From Sulfurospirillum sp. UBA2217 (GTDB lineage Bacteria; Campylobacterota; Campylobacteria; Campylobacterales; Sulfurospirillaceae): DNA of 64,000 nt. The DNA is taken from the NCBI GenBank assembly GCA_002328495.1, contig DCUJ01000012.1:124001-188000 (forward strand), in the 5' to 3' direction. Shown here in pieces: positions 39,846 through 48,072 of this stretch (position 1 is its first letter; each line of letters opens with the position of its first letter). The notes below the pieces were generated by a model, which was not told the origin of the DNA, did no database searches, and was given only the letters and a program-made list of their open reading frames with translations. The translations under genes and the position numbers were made by a program.

Positions 39846-42101
39846 GTGGCTCTTATTCAAAAAAACATATGGACAATTTTTTATATTATTCTTTTTAGTG
39901 GGACGCTTTTTTTAGGGATTGCTTCTTACAACACTTGGCATAGTATTGACGAAAAATATGCTACAAATCAAAGCAATCTGGTTAAACTCGTCAGTAACGC
40001 AACACACTCTTTACTCTTATCGCAAGAGATGATGCTCGATGTTTTAGGCAAGCAAATTCTTAAAGAAAAAGACCCTCACATTTTAGATGATTTGCTACGT
40101 TTAAACCCCTCTGTGGTTGGATTTGGCTTTGTAGATGTGAATGGAACCTATCTTTATGTCAATACCAAATTTGATAAAACCAAACTCCCCAATTTACGTC
40201 AAAATCCCCTTACTAAAGACTCGTTTGAGTACACACTTGCACGCGAGAAAATGATTTTAGGCAATACCTATTTTATTGCAGGAAGTGGGCGATGGGGTAT
40301 TCCTATTCGTAAAAGCATTTATGATGAGAGTGGGCAGATTTTAGGTGTGATGACCGCAGGACTTGGCATTGAGGGTGCCTTTAAAATTTATACCGAAAAT
40401 CTCTCTTTAGGCGATTACAATAAGGTCACGCTGATTCGTGAACGTGACGCCTTTGTTCAGTTTCAATCTTCTAACCATCAAACCCCCAAAGAGGTCTATG
40501 AAACGCCCCTGCCTGAGAGCTTTTTAAAAGCCCTTTTTGATGGCATTACTGAAAAATATGGTATTTCTCTTGAAACGCTAAAAGCAAATGGAAACATTTA
40601 TACCGCAAAAATTCAACATGAAACCAATGCGTGTATTCAAATTGCCCTCAAATACGACCCTAGATACGAGTTATGGATTCTCTCACAAATCAATGAAACC
40701 CAAATTCTTCATGAATTTTTTTACACGTTTATGAGCTATATTGTTATTTTTATTCTCATGCATAGCATCCTCTTTTTGCTCTTTAAAGTGATTGCTAGTG
40801 CAGAAAACAAACGACGCAACGACCTCATTTTTCAAGCCACCCATGATGCCCTGACCAAACTGCCCAATCGAGCCTATTTTCAGCAGTGCATGAACGACTG
40901 GATTTATGAGAATGCTCCACCGTTTAGCCTTTTATATATGGATTTAGACCATTTTAAAAATGTCAATGACAGTTTTGGGCACCACTTTGGTGATTTGGTT
41001 CTGATTGAATGTTCAAAACGCATTTTACATGTAACGTCTGAAAACAGTGTGGTGATTCGTCAAGGAGGCGATGAGTTTATTGTATTGAGCTACCTTGTAA
41101 AAGACGATGAACTCTTAGCAAAAGCCGAAAAAATGATGCAAGAAATTTCAAAACCTTATCACATTAAACAGTTCAATTTTGTCATTGGAGCGAGCATTGG
41201 CATTGCCAAATATCCAGAACACGGTAACACCTTAGACATGCTTTTACGTGCTTCTGATATTGCGATGTATGAGGCGAAAAAACATAAAAACAGTGTGCGC
41301 CTTTTCGCCTCTTCTATGCAAGAAGGCTATTTAAATCGTGTGAGTTTGGAGCAAACCTTGCGCCAAGCTTTAAACAAGCAGGAACTTTATATGGTCTATC
41401 AGCCACAGATGGACCATCGTGGAGTACTGTATGGCGTGGAAGCATTGGTGCGATGGCAAAGTGAAGAACTAGGTTTGGTTCCACCCGATAAATTCATCCC
41501 TGTGGCTGAGGCTTCAGGACTGATGCCAAAACTGGGTGATTTTATTATGAAGCGTACTTTAGAGGAGATGAAAACCTTTCAAGAAGAGATGGGTACCTCT
41601 TTTCAAGTCTCACTCAACATTTCTATCAAGCAATTTATGGAAGCCACATTCTTAGAAAAACTCACACGAGAAATTGAAAACGTACGCTTAAGCAACCTTG
41701 TTTTATGCCTTGAAATTACGGAGAGCCTCTTCATTGAAGACATAGACTATCTCTTGCCACTCTTGCAAAAAATACGTGCCATGGGGCTTTACATCTCAAT
41801 GGATGACTTTGGTACGGGCTATTCTTCGCTGAGCATTTTACGAAAACTCCCTGTGGATGAACTCAAAATCGATAAAAGTTTTGTCGATACCTTGCTAGAA
41901 GATATTACCGCTGAGAAAATGGTTCAAAACATTATTACCATTGGTAAAAATTTGGATTTGGCGATTTTGGCTGAGGGAGTCGAAACCAAAGCACAAGAAG
42001 AAAAACTGAAAAGCTTAGGATGCGATAGATTTCAAGGCTATTTGTACGCAAGACCTTTAGATTATGAAGCACTTAAAGCCTTTGTGCAAACACAAAAATA
42101 G
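39846..42101 (+). CDS. Membrane GGDEF-EAL protein with periplasmic Cache-type sensor
   Basis: 751 aa. Two transmembrane segments (about 10-30 and 285-310) enclose a dCache-like periplasmic domain. A GGDEF domain follows with an intact G-G-D-E-F but no R-x-x-D inhibitory site, then an EAL domain with E-A-L-V-R-W, N-I-S, E-I-T-E-S, D-D-F-G-T-G and A-E-G-V-E-T all retained. It could make or break c-di-GMP; an intact EAL with a GGDEF often means a GTP-stimulated phosphodiesterase. I chose GTG 39846, because AAGGAG ends 5 nt before it; an ATG at 39831 overlaps that site. Confidence 0.93.
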   Translation: MALIQKNIWTIFYIILFSGTLFLGIASYNTWHSIDEKYATNQSNLVKLVSNATHSLLLSQEMMLDVLGKQILKEKDPHILDDLLRLNPSVVGFGFVDVNGTYLYVNTKFDKTKLPNLRQNPLTKDSFEYTLAREKMILGNTYFIAGSGRWGIPIRKSIYDESGQILGVMTAGLGIEGAFKIYTENLSLGDYNKVTLIRERDAFVQFQSSNHQTPKEVYETPLPESFLKALFDGITEKYGISLETLKANGNIYTAKIQHETNACIQIALKYDPRYELWILSQINETQILHEFFYTFMSYIVIFILMHSILFLLFKVIASAENKRRNDLIFQATHDALTKLPNRAYFQQCMNDWIYENAPPFSLLYMDLDHFKNVNDSFGHHFGDLVLIECSKRILHVTSENSVVIRQGGDEFIVLSYLVKDDELLAKAEKMMQEISKPYHIKQFNFVIGASIGIAKYPEHGNTLDMLLRASDIAMYEAKKHKNSVRLFASSMQEGYLNRVSLEQTLRQALNKQELYMVYQPQMDHRGVLYGVEALVRWQSEELGLVPPDKFIPVAEASGLMPKLGDFIMKRTLEEMKTFQEEMGTSFQVSLNISIKQFMEATFLEKLTREIENVRLSNLVLCLEITESLFIEDIDYLLPLLQKIRAMGLYISMDDFGTGYSSLSILRKLPVDELKIDKSFVDTLLEDITAEKMVQNIITIGKNLDLAILAEGVETKAQEEKLKSLGCDRFQGYLYARPLDYEALKAFVQTQK

Positions 42102-42118
42102 CCTTACATGTAAAGGTT

Positions 42119-42448
42119 TCACCCCGCCAACTCACACGCGAAGCAGTTGTTTTGGTCTTTACATGTAAAGCAATACGGAGCGATTTTTCCGATGGAATCG
42201 TAGATAAATTTTTTCCATAGCTTATCGACGGGTTTTTTGTGAGAAAGTTCGGGAAAATGGCACTTCATGTATTTGCCCATCTGAACACGGTTTTTAAATC
42301 CCATCGCTTCATAAAGATGGTTCATCTGCAAAGACATCGCGGCAATATGGGGTGCGATGACGTATTTTGAGTAGCGGTTTTTGGCGTAACGTTGCAAAAA
42401 AACCATCACTTCACGCTCTAGTTTGACTTTTTCGAGTTCTGTTATCAT
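42119..42448 (-). CDS. nifQ: NifQ-family molybdenum-donor protein, short form
   Basis: 109 aa. The pattern G-F-K-N-R ... H-F-P-E-L ... L-W-K-K-F-I-Y-D and then C93-x2-C96-x5-C102-F matches the NifQ C-terminal region, whose cysteines hold an Fe-S or Mo-Fe-S cluster; a fourth cysteine is C105 rather than the usual upstream one. NifQ normally has about 60-70 more N-terminal residues. Known role: it supplies Mo to NifEN during FeMo-cofactor synthesis. ATGA couples it to rpoN. The TTTACATGTAAA at 42158-42169 encodes F-T-C96-K, so a probable ligand is encoded by the palindrome. Confidence 0.8.
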   Translation of the reverse strand: MITELEKVKLEREVMVFLQRYAKNRYSKYVIAPHIAAMSLQMNHLYEAMGFKNRVQMGKYMKCHFPELSHKKPVDKLWKKFIYDSIGKIAPYCFTCKDQNNCFACELAG

Positions 42449-43671
42449 GCTTGTACCTTATAGATTTTTTTGCGCTCTTTGGAGGAGGCGACATTCATGA
42501 GTTTTCGGTATTTGGTGATGGTGCGTCTGACCATCTTGATGTTGAAGCGTTTTTCGATGCGCTCTAAAAGTTCATCATCCGTTAAAGGCTCACTTTTATC
42601 TTCGTATTCGATTTGGGTGTTGATAAAGTTTTTGATTTCAGAGCTTGAAAGCTCTTTGGTAGCGACGGCGTTGGTGAAAAAAGATTTTAAAGGGAAGATG
42701 CCTTGTTTGGATTCGATGTATTTGTTTGAGACTGCGCGTGAGATGGTGGACTCTGCAAAAGAGAGTTCATCGGCTAAGGCTGCCATATTCATGGGTTTTA
42801 GCTCGCCTCCTACAAAAAAGGAGAGTTGACGCTCGACGATGATGAGGACGATTTTATACAAGGTTGTTTTGCGAAGTTCCAAAAGATTGACGATGTCGCG
42901 CGCCTCTTTCATTTTTTCCTTGATGCTCTCACTTTTACTGGAAAACGGCTCAGTGATGACGATGTCAGGATAATAATCATGGTTGATGCGAAGCGTGATA
43001 TCTTCTCCCACTTCTACGTAAAAATCAGGAATGATTTGTTTAGGGGTAGCTTGGTACTCTAAAGCGGGAGGGTTTGAAAACTTTTTCAAAATAGCCTTTG
43101 CCTCTTCAAAACGTCCGTGTTTTGAGAACTTATCGACCTTTGCCATCTGCTCTATCATTTTAAGCACGAGATTGTACAGCTCATCGTCCACATCATCACT
43201 CATGGCATCGAGTTGAAAGACAAAGGATTCGTGCACATCCAGTGAGCCTACCCCATAAGGCTCTAACTTTGAAAAACGCTGACGGATGCGCTCAACGTAC
43301 TCTTTATAGACATGACATGTAAGAGCGATTTGGTCAATGTCGCCATCAAAATAGCCATCTTCATTGATGTCACACAAAATTTCATGCGCGACTTTTTGAG
43401 AGATGGGTGTGGGAAACAACGGTGAAGTAATCTGTTCAATGATTTTTTCATGCAGCGATTCTGAGCCAAGGACTAGCTCTTCCACGATACCATGACTTGA
43501 ACCCAAGTTTTGCTCAAAAGGACGCTTCACTTCTAAGAAAGGATTTTCATAGGAAAGCGTTTCCAGATGAGAACTGAGTTCTTGCAGTGGAAGCTGTAAC
43601 AGTGGGAGCCAAAGCTTCAAAGAGAGGTTTAAACTCTGCTTCTGTTTAAATTCTAGGTTGATACTTCTCAT
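42445..43671 (-). CDS. rpoN: RNA polymerase sigma-54 factor
   Basis: 408 aa. Region I (L-S-L-K-L-W-L-P-L-L-Q-L-P-L-Q-E-L), the core-binding middle part and the C-terminal RpoN box in the form V-R-R-T-I-T-K-Y-R are present. It directs transcription from the GG-N10-GC promoters found at the nif operons, with an AAA+ activator not in this window. I chose ATG 43671; the frame is open to a TTG at 43689, but M-R-S-I-N-L-E-F is the natural start. It overlaps nifQ by ATGA. Confidence 0.97.
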   Translation of the reverse strand: MRSINLEFKQKQSLNLSLKLWLPLLQLPLQELSSHLETLSYENPFLEVKRPFEQNLGSSHGIVEELVLGSESLHEKIIEQITSPLFPTPISQKVAHEILCDINEDGYFDGDIDQIALTCHVYKEYVERIRQRFSKLEPYGVGSLDVHESFVFQLDAMSDDVDDELYNLVLKMIEQMAKVDKFSKHGRFEEAKAILKKFSNPPALEYQATPKQIIPDFYVEVGEDITLRINHDYYPDIVITEPFSSKSESIKEKMKEARDIVNLLELRKTTLYKIVLIIVERQLSFFVGGELKPMNMAALADELSFAESTISRAVSNKYIESKQGIFPLKSFFTNAVATKELSSSEIKNFINTQIEYEDKSEPLTDDELLERIEKRFNIKMVRRTITKYRKLMNVASSKERKKIYKVQA

Positions 43672-43815
43672 GCGTAAATTATGCCTCAATAGGTTTACTT
43701 TTTAGGCATAACTACTGATTAATTTTTAGTCAATCAAAAAGGGGTTTTCTGAAAATGAAGGAAAAATGCCAAGAGGCTAAAGGCTAGCCTCAGGCAAAAT
43801 AGAAAGGTGGTTTAG

Positions 43816-43845
43816 TAGACTTCTTGCAGTTTTGCAAGAAGTCTA
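43816..43845. repeat. Solo terminal-repeat hairpin of the MITE-like family
   Basis: TAGACTTCTTGCA and its exact complement enclose a GTTT loop. The left arm equals the left end of the element at 5367, and 43829-43845 match its right end at 16 of 17 bases, as if the interior had been deleted. The TAG stop of the ferredoxin gene lies in the hairpin, which probably serves as terminator. Confidence 0.7.
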
Positions 43846-44139
43846 GTATTTGATGCGGACAACGCCGTTTGGCTTGTCAATCTTCATTTGGCATGAAAGA
43901 CGTGTATTGGGTGTGCATGTTCCAAAACAAATCTCTTTTAACACTTTGTGCTCTTTGTCTGTTTTGCCTGAGAGATACTCCATACCTTGCACGATTTCAA
44001 CGGCGCACGTTCCACACTGTCCATCACGACATCCAAAAGGAAGCGCACTTCCGCTGGCTTCTACCACATCTTGAATGGTTGCACCTGGTTTGACGTTAAT
44101 CGCCAAAAAGTCATTGATAATTTCTACACGTGTTGTCAT
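43843..44139 (-). CDS. 2Fe-2S ferredoxin of the nif accessory operon
   Basis: 98 aa, plant-type ferredoxin fold with the cluster ligands C37, C42, C45 (F-G-C-R-D-G-Q-C-G-T-C) and C83 (R-L-S-C-Q). Two extra cysteines, C71 and C75, are also present. It could donate electrons for nitrogenase or cofactor assembly. It is last in the operon starting at nifX and follows the degenerate ferredoxin-like gene by 10 bp. Confidence 0.93.
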   Translation of the reverse strand: MTTRVEIINDFLAINVKPGATIQDVVEASGSALPFGCRDGQCGTCAVEIVQGMEYLSGKTDKEHKVLKEICFGTCTPNTRLSCQMKIDKPNGVVRIKY

Positions 44140-44149
44140 ATTGTATCCT

Positions 44150-44488
44150 TTACTTTTTAAATGGTTTGATTAAAACATCACCCTTGACCATCATCATCGA
44201 AGCGATGCGAATTTTTGGGCTTACGGTAAATTGTTGGCAGATATCTGCATCCTCTTGGCTAATGGCTCCAAGCTTCACAAGCTCATCCAACTCTTCATCT
44301 TCCATATAGCTTGTTGGCTCTTCATCGCTGATATGCTCAACTTTCACCAAACACTTACTATAATCACTGCTCTCAAAAGGAATGGGTATCCCCTTCTCTT
44401 TTGCCAAACGAACGATGGGTTCGCCGATTTTAGCGTCATAAATGCCATCGGTTTTCTCATCAAAATGCATAAAAATAACTTTCGCCAT
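44150..44488 (-). CDS. Ferredoxin-like protein that has lost its cluster cysteines
   Basis: 112 aa. The start (A-K-V-I-F-M-H-F) and the blocks E-P-I-V-R-L-A-K-E-K-G-I-P-I-P-F, C46-L-V-K-V and R-I-A-S-M-M follow the 2Fe-2S ferredoxin layout, but only one ligand position (C46) is kept: the first two are E/S in a loop two residues shorter, and the fourth is S97. C84 is elsewhere. It therefore should not bind a normal 2Fe-2S cluster. A middle insert (about 55-85) is acidic. Its place between nifZ and a true ferredoxin gene suggests a scaffold or binding role (inference). ATG 44488 has AGGAG. Confidence 0.75.
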   Translation of the reverse strand: MAKVIFMHFDEKTDGIYDAKIGEPIVRLAKEKGIPIPFESSDYSKCLVKVEHISDEEPTSYMEDEELDELVKLGAISQEDADICQQFTVSPKIRIASMMMVKGDVLIKPFKK

Positions 44489-44508
44489 TACCACTCCTTT
44501 TTAGGTTT

Positions 44509-44880
44509 TTAAGATTGTTTACTTTTGTAATAATTTTCTAAAAATTCTCTCTCTTCTGCTTCCAAGTCTCGATACGGCTCCATCGCTTCAAGTTCATGCT
44601 CTCTGCATCCAATGACTTCCACCACCGCTTTAGCATCTAAAAAATGCACCTCATACACCCGAATGACTTGCAAAAAATCACCCATCCCTCGGATATACCC
44701 AATAGAGCCTTTTTCTATCATCACTTCCCCGATACCAAGGTACGGATAGGTTCCATCGTTCTTGATATCCTCAAGCAACTTCACTTTTTGCCCCATGAAA
44801 AATTTTGCTCTCTCCTCATCTTTGCCAGAGAGTTTGGCACTCACGGTGTTATAGAGTTTGGTTTCTGGATCAACAAGCAC
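44509..44880 (-). CDS. nifZ: NifZ-family protein
   Basis: 123 aa. The NifZ core is clear: G-Q-K-V-K-L-L-E-D-I-K-N-D-G-T-Y-P and G-S-I-G-Y-I ... F-L-Q ... V-Y-E-V-H-F-L-D. NifZ helps form the second P-cluster of the MoFe protein. I chose GTG 44880, preceded by AAGGAGG at 5 nt and overlapping the nifW stop by 11 nt; the frame remains open to 44931 inside nifW. A charged C-terminal tail (E-E-R-E-F-L-E-N-Y-Y) follows the core. Confidence 0.88.
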   Translation of the reverse strand: MLVDPETKLYNTVSAKLSGKDEERAKFFMGQKVKLLEDIKNDGTYPYLGIGEVMIEKGSIGYIRGMGDFLQVIRVYEVHFLDAKAVVEVIGCREHELEAMEPYRDLEAEEREFLENYYKSKQS

Positions 44881-45199
44881 AGTTTCCTCCTTGCGATGTT
44901 GCACAGGCCAAACATCCTTTAACCTTACCATCTTCTATCATGCCCCATACTTCAGCCGCACTAGGCGCATGACCGTTTTTATAATCACCATACACCTTAA
45001 TCAAAGCAAATTTAAAAAAGTCCATCAGGTATTTTTCATCCCCTGTAAAGTTGGCAAAGCCTTTTTTAACCAAACTTCCATACTCTTTCATCATATGAAA
45101 ACGCTTCACTTCAACAATGTGTTTGTCATACGCCACACTAAAAAAATCAAAATAATCTTCGGCGTTTTTAAGTTTGTAAAAGTTTTCAAGCGTTTGCAT
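44870..45199 (-). CDS. nifW: Nitrogenase-stabilising/protective protein NifW
   Basis: 109 aa. A-E-D-Y-F-D-F-F-S-V-A-Y-D ... V-K-R-F-H-M-M is the NifW signature; the protein binds and protects the MoFe protein from oxygen. The C-terminus carries four clustered cysteines (G-C-L-A-C-A-T-S ... N-C-A-C), which I do not know from typical NifW and which could bind metal. Order nifW-nifZ is common. Confidence 0.9.
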   Translation of the reverse strand: MQTLENFYKLKNAEDYFDFFSVAYDKHIVEVKRFHMMKEYGSLVKKGFANFTGDEKYLMDFFKFALIKVYGDYKNGHAPSAAEVWGMIEDGKVKGCLACATSQGGNCAC

Positions 45200-45208
45200 T
45201 TTTTACTC

Positions 45209-45724
45209 CTAAAGTTCGTTTTTTAACTGCTCTATCCAGTTTTCAATGCGCTCTGCCGTTTTAGTAGGTTCATTGATGTTGTCAATCGCTAAACCACACA
45301 GCTTATCGCCCATCTCTGCCAATGACGCTTCGTAGGTGTAGCCTTCTTTGTCGACAAAGCCCACGATTTTTGCACCCGTTTTGGAAAAGGTCTGATAAAA
45401 CTTTCCTAATGCACTGCAAAAATGTTCTCCATGCGTCTTGGCATCTCCTGCTCCAAAAAAAGCGATGGTTTTACCCTCGAAGCTGATTTTTTGTGAGCTG
45501 ATTTCAAACAAAGCATCCACCCATGAAAAGTGAACATCCCCTTGACCCCAGGTTGAAGTGCCTAAAAAAAGAACATCATAATCCTCAAACTGCTCCACAC
45601 TGTCAAAATCATCTTCCATCAAGATACAATCATCCTCTTCCACTTCAAATGCCTCTTTAAGCGCATCGGCGATGAGTTTGGTATTGCCGCCCGCACTCGC
45701 GTAAAAAATTCCTACTTTTGACAT
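45209..45724 (-). CDS. nifF: Nif-associated flavodoxin
   Basis: 171 aa, long-chain flavodoxin. FMN phosphate loop Y-A-S-A-G-G-N-T-K, tryptophan loop T-S-T-W-G-Q-G-D and F-G-A-G-D loop are all present. Expected to carry electrons to NifH. The symbol nifF rests on context (between the DUF269 gene and nifW, under the nif sigma-54 promoter). Confidence 0.85.
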   Translation of the reverse strand: MSKVGIFYASAGGNTKLIADALKEAFEVEEDDCILMEDDFDSVEQFEDYDVLFLGTSTWGQGDVHFSWVDALFEISSQKISFEGKTIAFFGAGDAKTHGEHFCSALGKFYQTFSKTGAKIVGFVDKEGYTYEASLAEMGDKLCGLAIDNINEPTKTAERIENWIEQLKNEL

Positions 45725-45733
45725 GTTTCTTTC

Positions 45734-46165
45734 CTACTTTTGATATGTTTGATAGATCTCAAGGGCACTTTCAAGCATTTTGCCACCCTCACCGACCAGC
45801 GCATCGTACGTTCTAAAGCTGTAACGATGGGCATCTTTGAAAAATTTATTGGTGATGACAATCTTTTCTGCCAATACAACCGCACGTCCAAATCCCTCAT
45901 GACTCATCTCCATCACCACCGAACACATCACACCCGTTTTCAGTTCAAACGCCAACGCGATGGATTGGAAAATGAGGCGAATATCTTTGATTTGCATCTC
46001 ATCAATGTCCGCGATGATAGGGATATTTTTCATATCTTCTTTGCTTTTGACATACTTTTCACTCAAAAGCTCTTCATCGCTTTTTTTTGCCCATGTACCA
46101 AACTGGTCCTGTGCTCGTAGCTGAGAGATAAGTGTTTCGATAAACAGTTTTTCTAGCTCATTCAT
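45734..46165 (-). CDS. NifX-associated protein (DUF269)
   Basis: 143 aa. L-R-A-Q-D-Q-F-G-T-W-A-K-K-S-D-E-E-L-L and M-S-H-E-G-F-G-R-A-V-V are the DUF269 hallmarks. This family is nearly always next to nifX and is thought to take part in FeMo-cofactor handling. It lies 3 bp after nifX. Confidence 0.92.
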   Translation of the reverse strand: MNELEKLFIETLISQLRAQDQFGTWAKKSDEELLSEKYVKSKEDMKNIPIIADIDEMQIKDIRLIFQSIALAFELKTGVMCSVVMEMSHEGFGRAVVLAEKIVITNKFFKDAHRYSFRTYDALVGEGGKMLESALEIYQTYQK

Positions 46166-46168
46166 CGC

Positions 46169-46525
46169 TTATGCCCTTGCTTCTAAAATTTTCTTGATAA
46201 AAGGAGGTGGGTTGGTCGCCATCATTGAAGAGAGTTTATTAAGCTCTGTTTCGATACTCACAACCTCTTTGTATTTGATAGGAAAAATCTTGCTATTGAC
46301 CACTTTAGCCGCAGCAGCAGGTCCAATCTCGGTACAATACACAATGTCGATGCTTGAGTCTTGAAGCATCTCAACCCGTCCATCAGTGCGCTCTTCGCCC
46401 GTTGGAACCACTTCAAAAAGGTTAAAACCTTCCGCGTCAACGTCATACACGGCAAATTGCGGTGCTGAACCAAAGTGTGCATCAATGTTTTTCAAATCAT
46501 TGGTAAAAAAAGCTACCTTGAGCAT
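46169..46525 (-). CDS. nifX: FeMo-cofactor carrier protein NifX
   Basis: 118 aa, the NifX/NifB-C-terminal fold: V-A-F-F-T-N-D ... I-D-A-H-F-G-S-A-P-Q-F-A-V-Y-D and I-D-I-V-Y-C-T-E-I-G-P-A-A-A. It transfers cofactor intermediates such as NifB-co. It is the first gene of the operon, 40 nt downstream of the sigma-54 promoter. A second NifX-like gene lies at 57037. Confidence 0.93.
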   Translation of the reverse strand: MLKVAFFTNDLKNIDAHFGSAPQFAVYDVDAEGFNLFEVVPTGEERTDGRVEMLQDSSIDIVYCTEIGPAAAAKVVNSKIFPIKYKEVVSIETELNKLSSMMATNPPPFIKKILEARA

Positions 46526-46563
46526 CGTTTTATCCCCCTTTAACTTTATGTTGTTACTCTCTT

Positions 46564-46580
46564 TACAAGAAGTGTTCCGT
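46564..46580 (-). promoter_or_regulatory. Sigma-54 promoter of the nifX operon
   Basis: The minus strand reads ACGGAACACTTCTTGTAAAG: GG, 10 nt, then GT instead of GC at -12. The rest matches the nif consensus of the window. The start point would be near 46553. Confidence 0.78.
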
Positions 46581-46713
46581 AGAAAAAAGTGTCAAAATTA
46601 TGGTACGATTGAATTAAAATTTTTACAAGAGAAAAAACCTCAGATTGAAGTTATAAAAAAGCAATCATAACACCGCCTTTTGCTAATAAACCTGCATAAA
46701 AAGGAGTGCATTC

Positions 46714-47181
46714 ATGTTACACCGCAAAAAACTATTTGCAACGCTTTTGTTCTTCCCCCTACTTGTCTGTGCTGACGTATTGAGTGTTCAAGTCAAACAA
46801 ACACTTTTACGAACAAAGCCTTCCTTTACAGCTCCATCCCTCAGTACACTTTCCTATGCTGAACAAGTCGAACTCAGCAGCAGTGAAAACGGGTGGAAAA
46901 ATGTTAAAGCACTTAAAAATGGCACTTTGGGTTGGGTGCACGAATCAGCACTTACTACAAAAACAATCGTTTTACAAAACAGTTCCAAACTATCAAACAG
47001 TTCTGTTTCACAAAGCGAAGTCCTTATGGCTGGAAAAGGTTTTAATAAAGAAGTTGAGTCGGAATATAAAAAACAGCATACAACACTTAATTTTTCATCC
47101 GTTGATTTGATAGAAAAAAATCCTCCTATCACATCTAAAAACGTGAGTACCTTTGCCAAAGCTGGCAACTTAAATTTATAG
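46714..47181 (+). CDS. Exported SH3-domain protein
   Basis: 155 aa. A signal peptide (F-A-T-L-L-F-F-P-L-L-V-C-A) leads into a bacterial SH3 domain (about 22-82: L-R-T-K-P-S ... W-K-N-V-K ... G-T-L-G-W-V-H). The C-terminal half is polar without a known domain. SH3_3 domains often bind peptidoglycan or peptides. It is first of three genes ending with the adenylate cyclase; AAGGAG precedes the ATG. Confidence 0.82.
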   Translation: MLHRKKLFATLLFFPLLVCADVLSVQVKQTLLRTKPSFTAPSLSTLSYAEQVELSSSENGWKNVKALKNGTLGWVHESALTTKTIVLQNSSKLSNSSVSQSEVLMAGKGFNKEVESEYKKQHTTLNFSSVDLIEKNPPITSKNVSTFAKAGNLNL

Positions 47182-47190
47182 GAGAGTATG

Positions 47191-48072
47191 ATGAAACACA
47201 TTCTATGCACATCTCTCTTGTGTGCTCTTCTTTTAACAGGTTGTAACCAAGTTACTATTCCTGAGATGAATATAGGTGGTTTTAATACCAAACATCTACA
47301 AACAGCTGTCAATGTCGGAACAAAAATCCATAATGCTGCTGAAGACATTACTCCTGAACAAGAGTATTATCTTGGTCGCTCTGTTGCGGCATCCGTTCTT
47401 GGAAAATACATGCTTTATACTTCAAAAGATCTCAATGCCTATGTCAATACCGTTGGTCAATTACTTGTGCTAAACTCAAAGCAGCCAGAAACATTTAATG
47501 GATACCATTTCGCACTCATTAATAGTGATGAAATCAATGCTTTTGCAACACCGAGTGGATTTATTTTTATCAGTCGTGGCATTTTAAAGATGTGCGCTAA
47601 TGAAGACGAGCTTGCCGCTGTTTTAGCCCATGAAATTGCACATGTTCAACTTCAACATGGGATTAATTCCATTAAAGACAGTCGATGGACATCTGTTGCT
47701 ACACTGCTTGGTACGGAAGCGGTTAAGCACTACGGTGCTAAAGAGTTAGCAACCCTGACACAATCGTTTGAAGGCTCTATCAACGATATTATCAACACGA
47801 TGGTTGTTAATGGTTATTCTAGGGAGTATGAACTAGCCGCTGATGCGTATGCGATTGACATCATTCGTCAAACAGGCTACGTGGATACAGCCATTGTTCA
47901 TATGCTTCAAAAGATGAACACCGCTTTACAAGAAGATACCAGAGGCTTTGGTTCAACCCATCCTAAAGCAACGCAGAGAATCGAAGCCATCATGCCTTTG
48001 CTCAAGCCATCAAATACAGAGATAACTCCTTCGCGAACCAGTCGGTTTCAACGTTTACTAAAAAATGGCTAA
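47191..48072 (+). CDS. M48-family metallopeptidase lipoprotein
   Basis: 293 aa. Lipobox L-L-T-G-C at the end of the signal peptide indicates lipid anchoring. The zinc site is H-E-I-A-H-V-Q, with the downstream E-Y-E-L-A-A-D-A-Y glutamate of M48 (BepA/LoiP-like envelope quality-control proteases). GGAG lies 6 nt from the second of two ATGs, chosen here. Its last 8 nt overlap the cyclase gene. Confidence 0.88.
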   Translation: MKHILCTSLLCALLLTGCNQVTIPEMNIGGFNTKHLQTAVNVGTKIHNAAEDITPEQEYYLGRSVAASVLGKYMLYTSKDLNAYVNTVGQLLVLNSKQPETFNGYHFALINSDEINAFATPSGFIFISRGILKMCANEDELAAVLAHEIAHVQLQHGINSIKDSRWTSVATLLGTEAVKHYGAKELATLTQSFEGSINDIINTMVVNGYSREYELAADAYAIDIIRQTGYVDTAIVHMLQKMNTALQEDTRGFGSTHPKATQRIEAIMPLLKPSNTEITPSRTSRFQRLLKNG

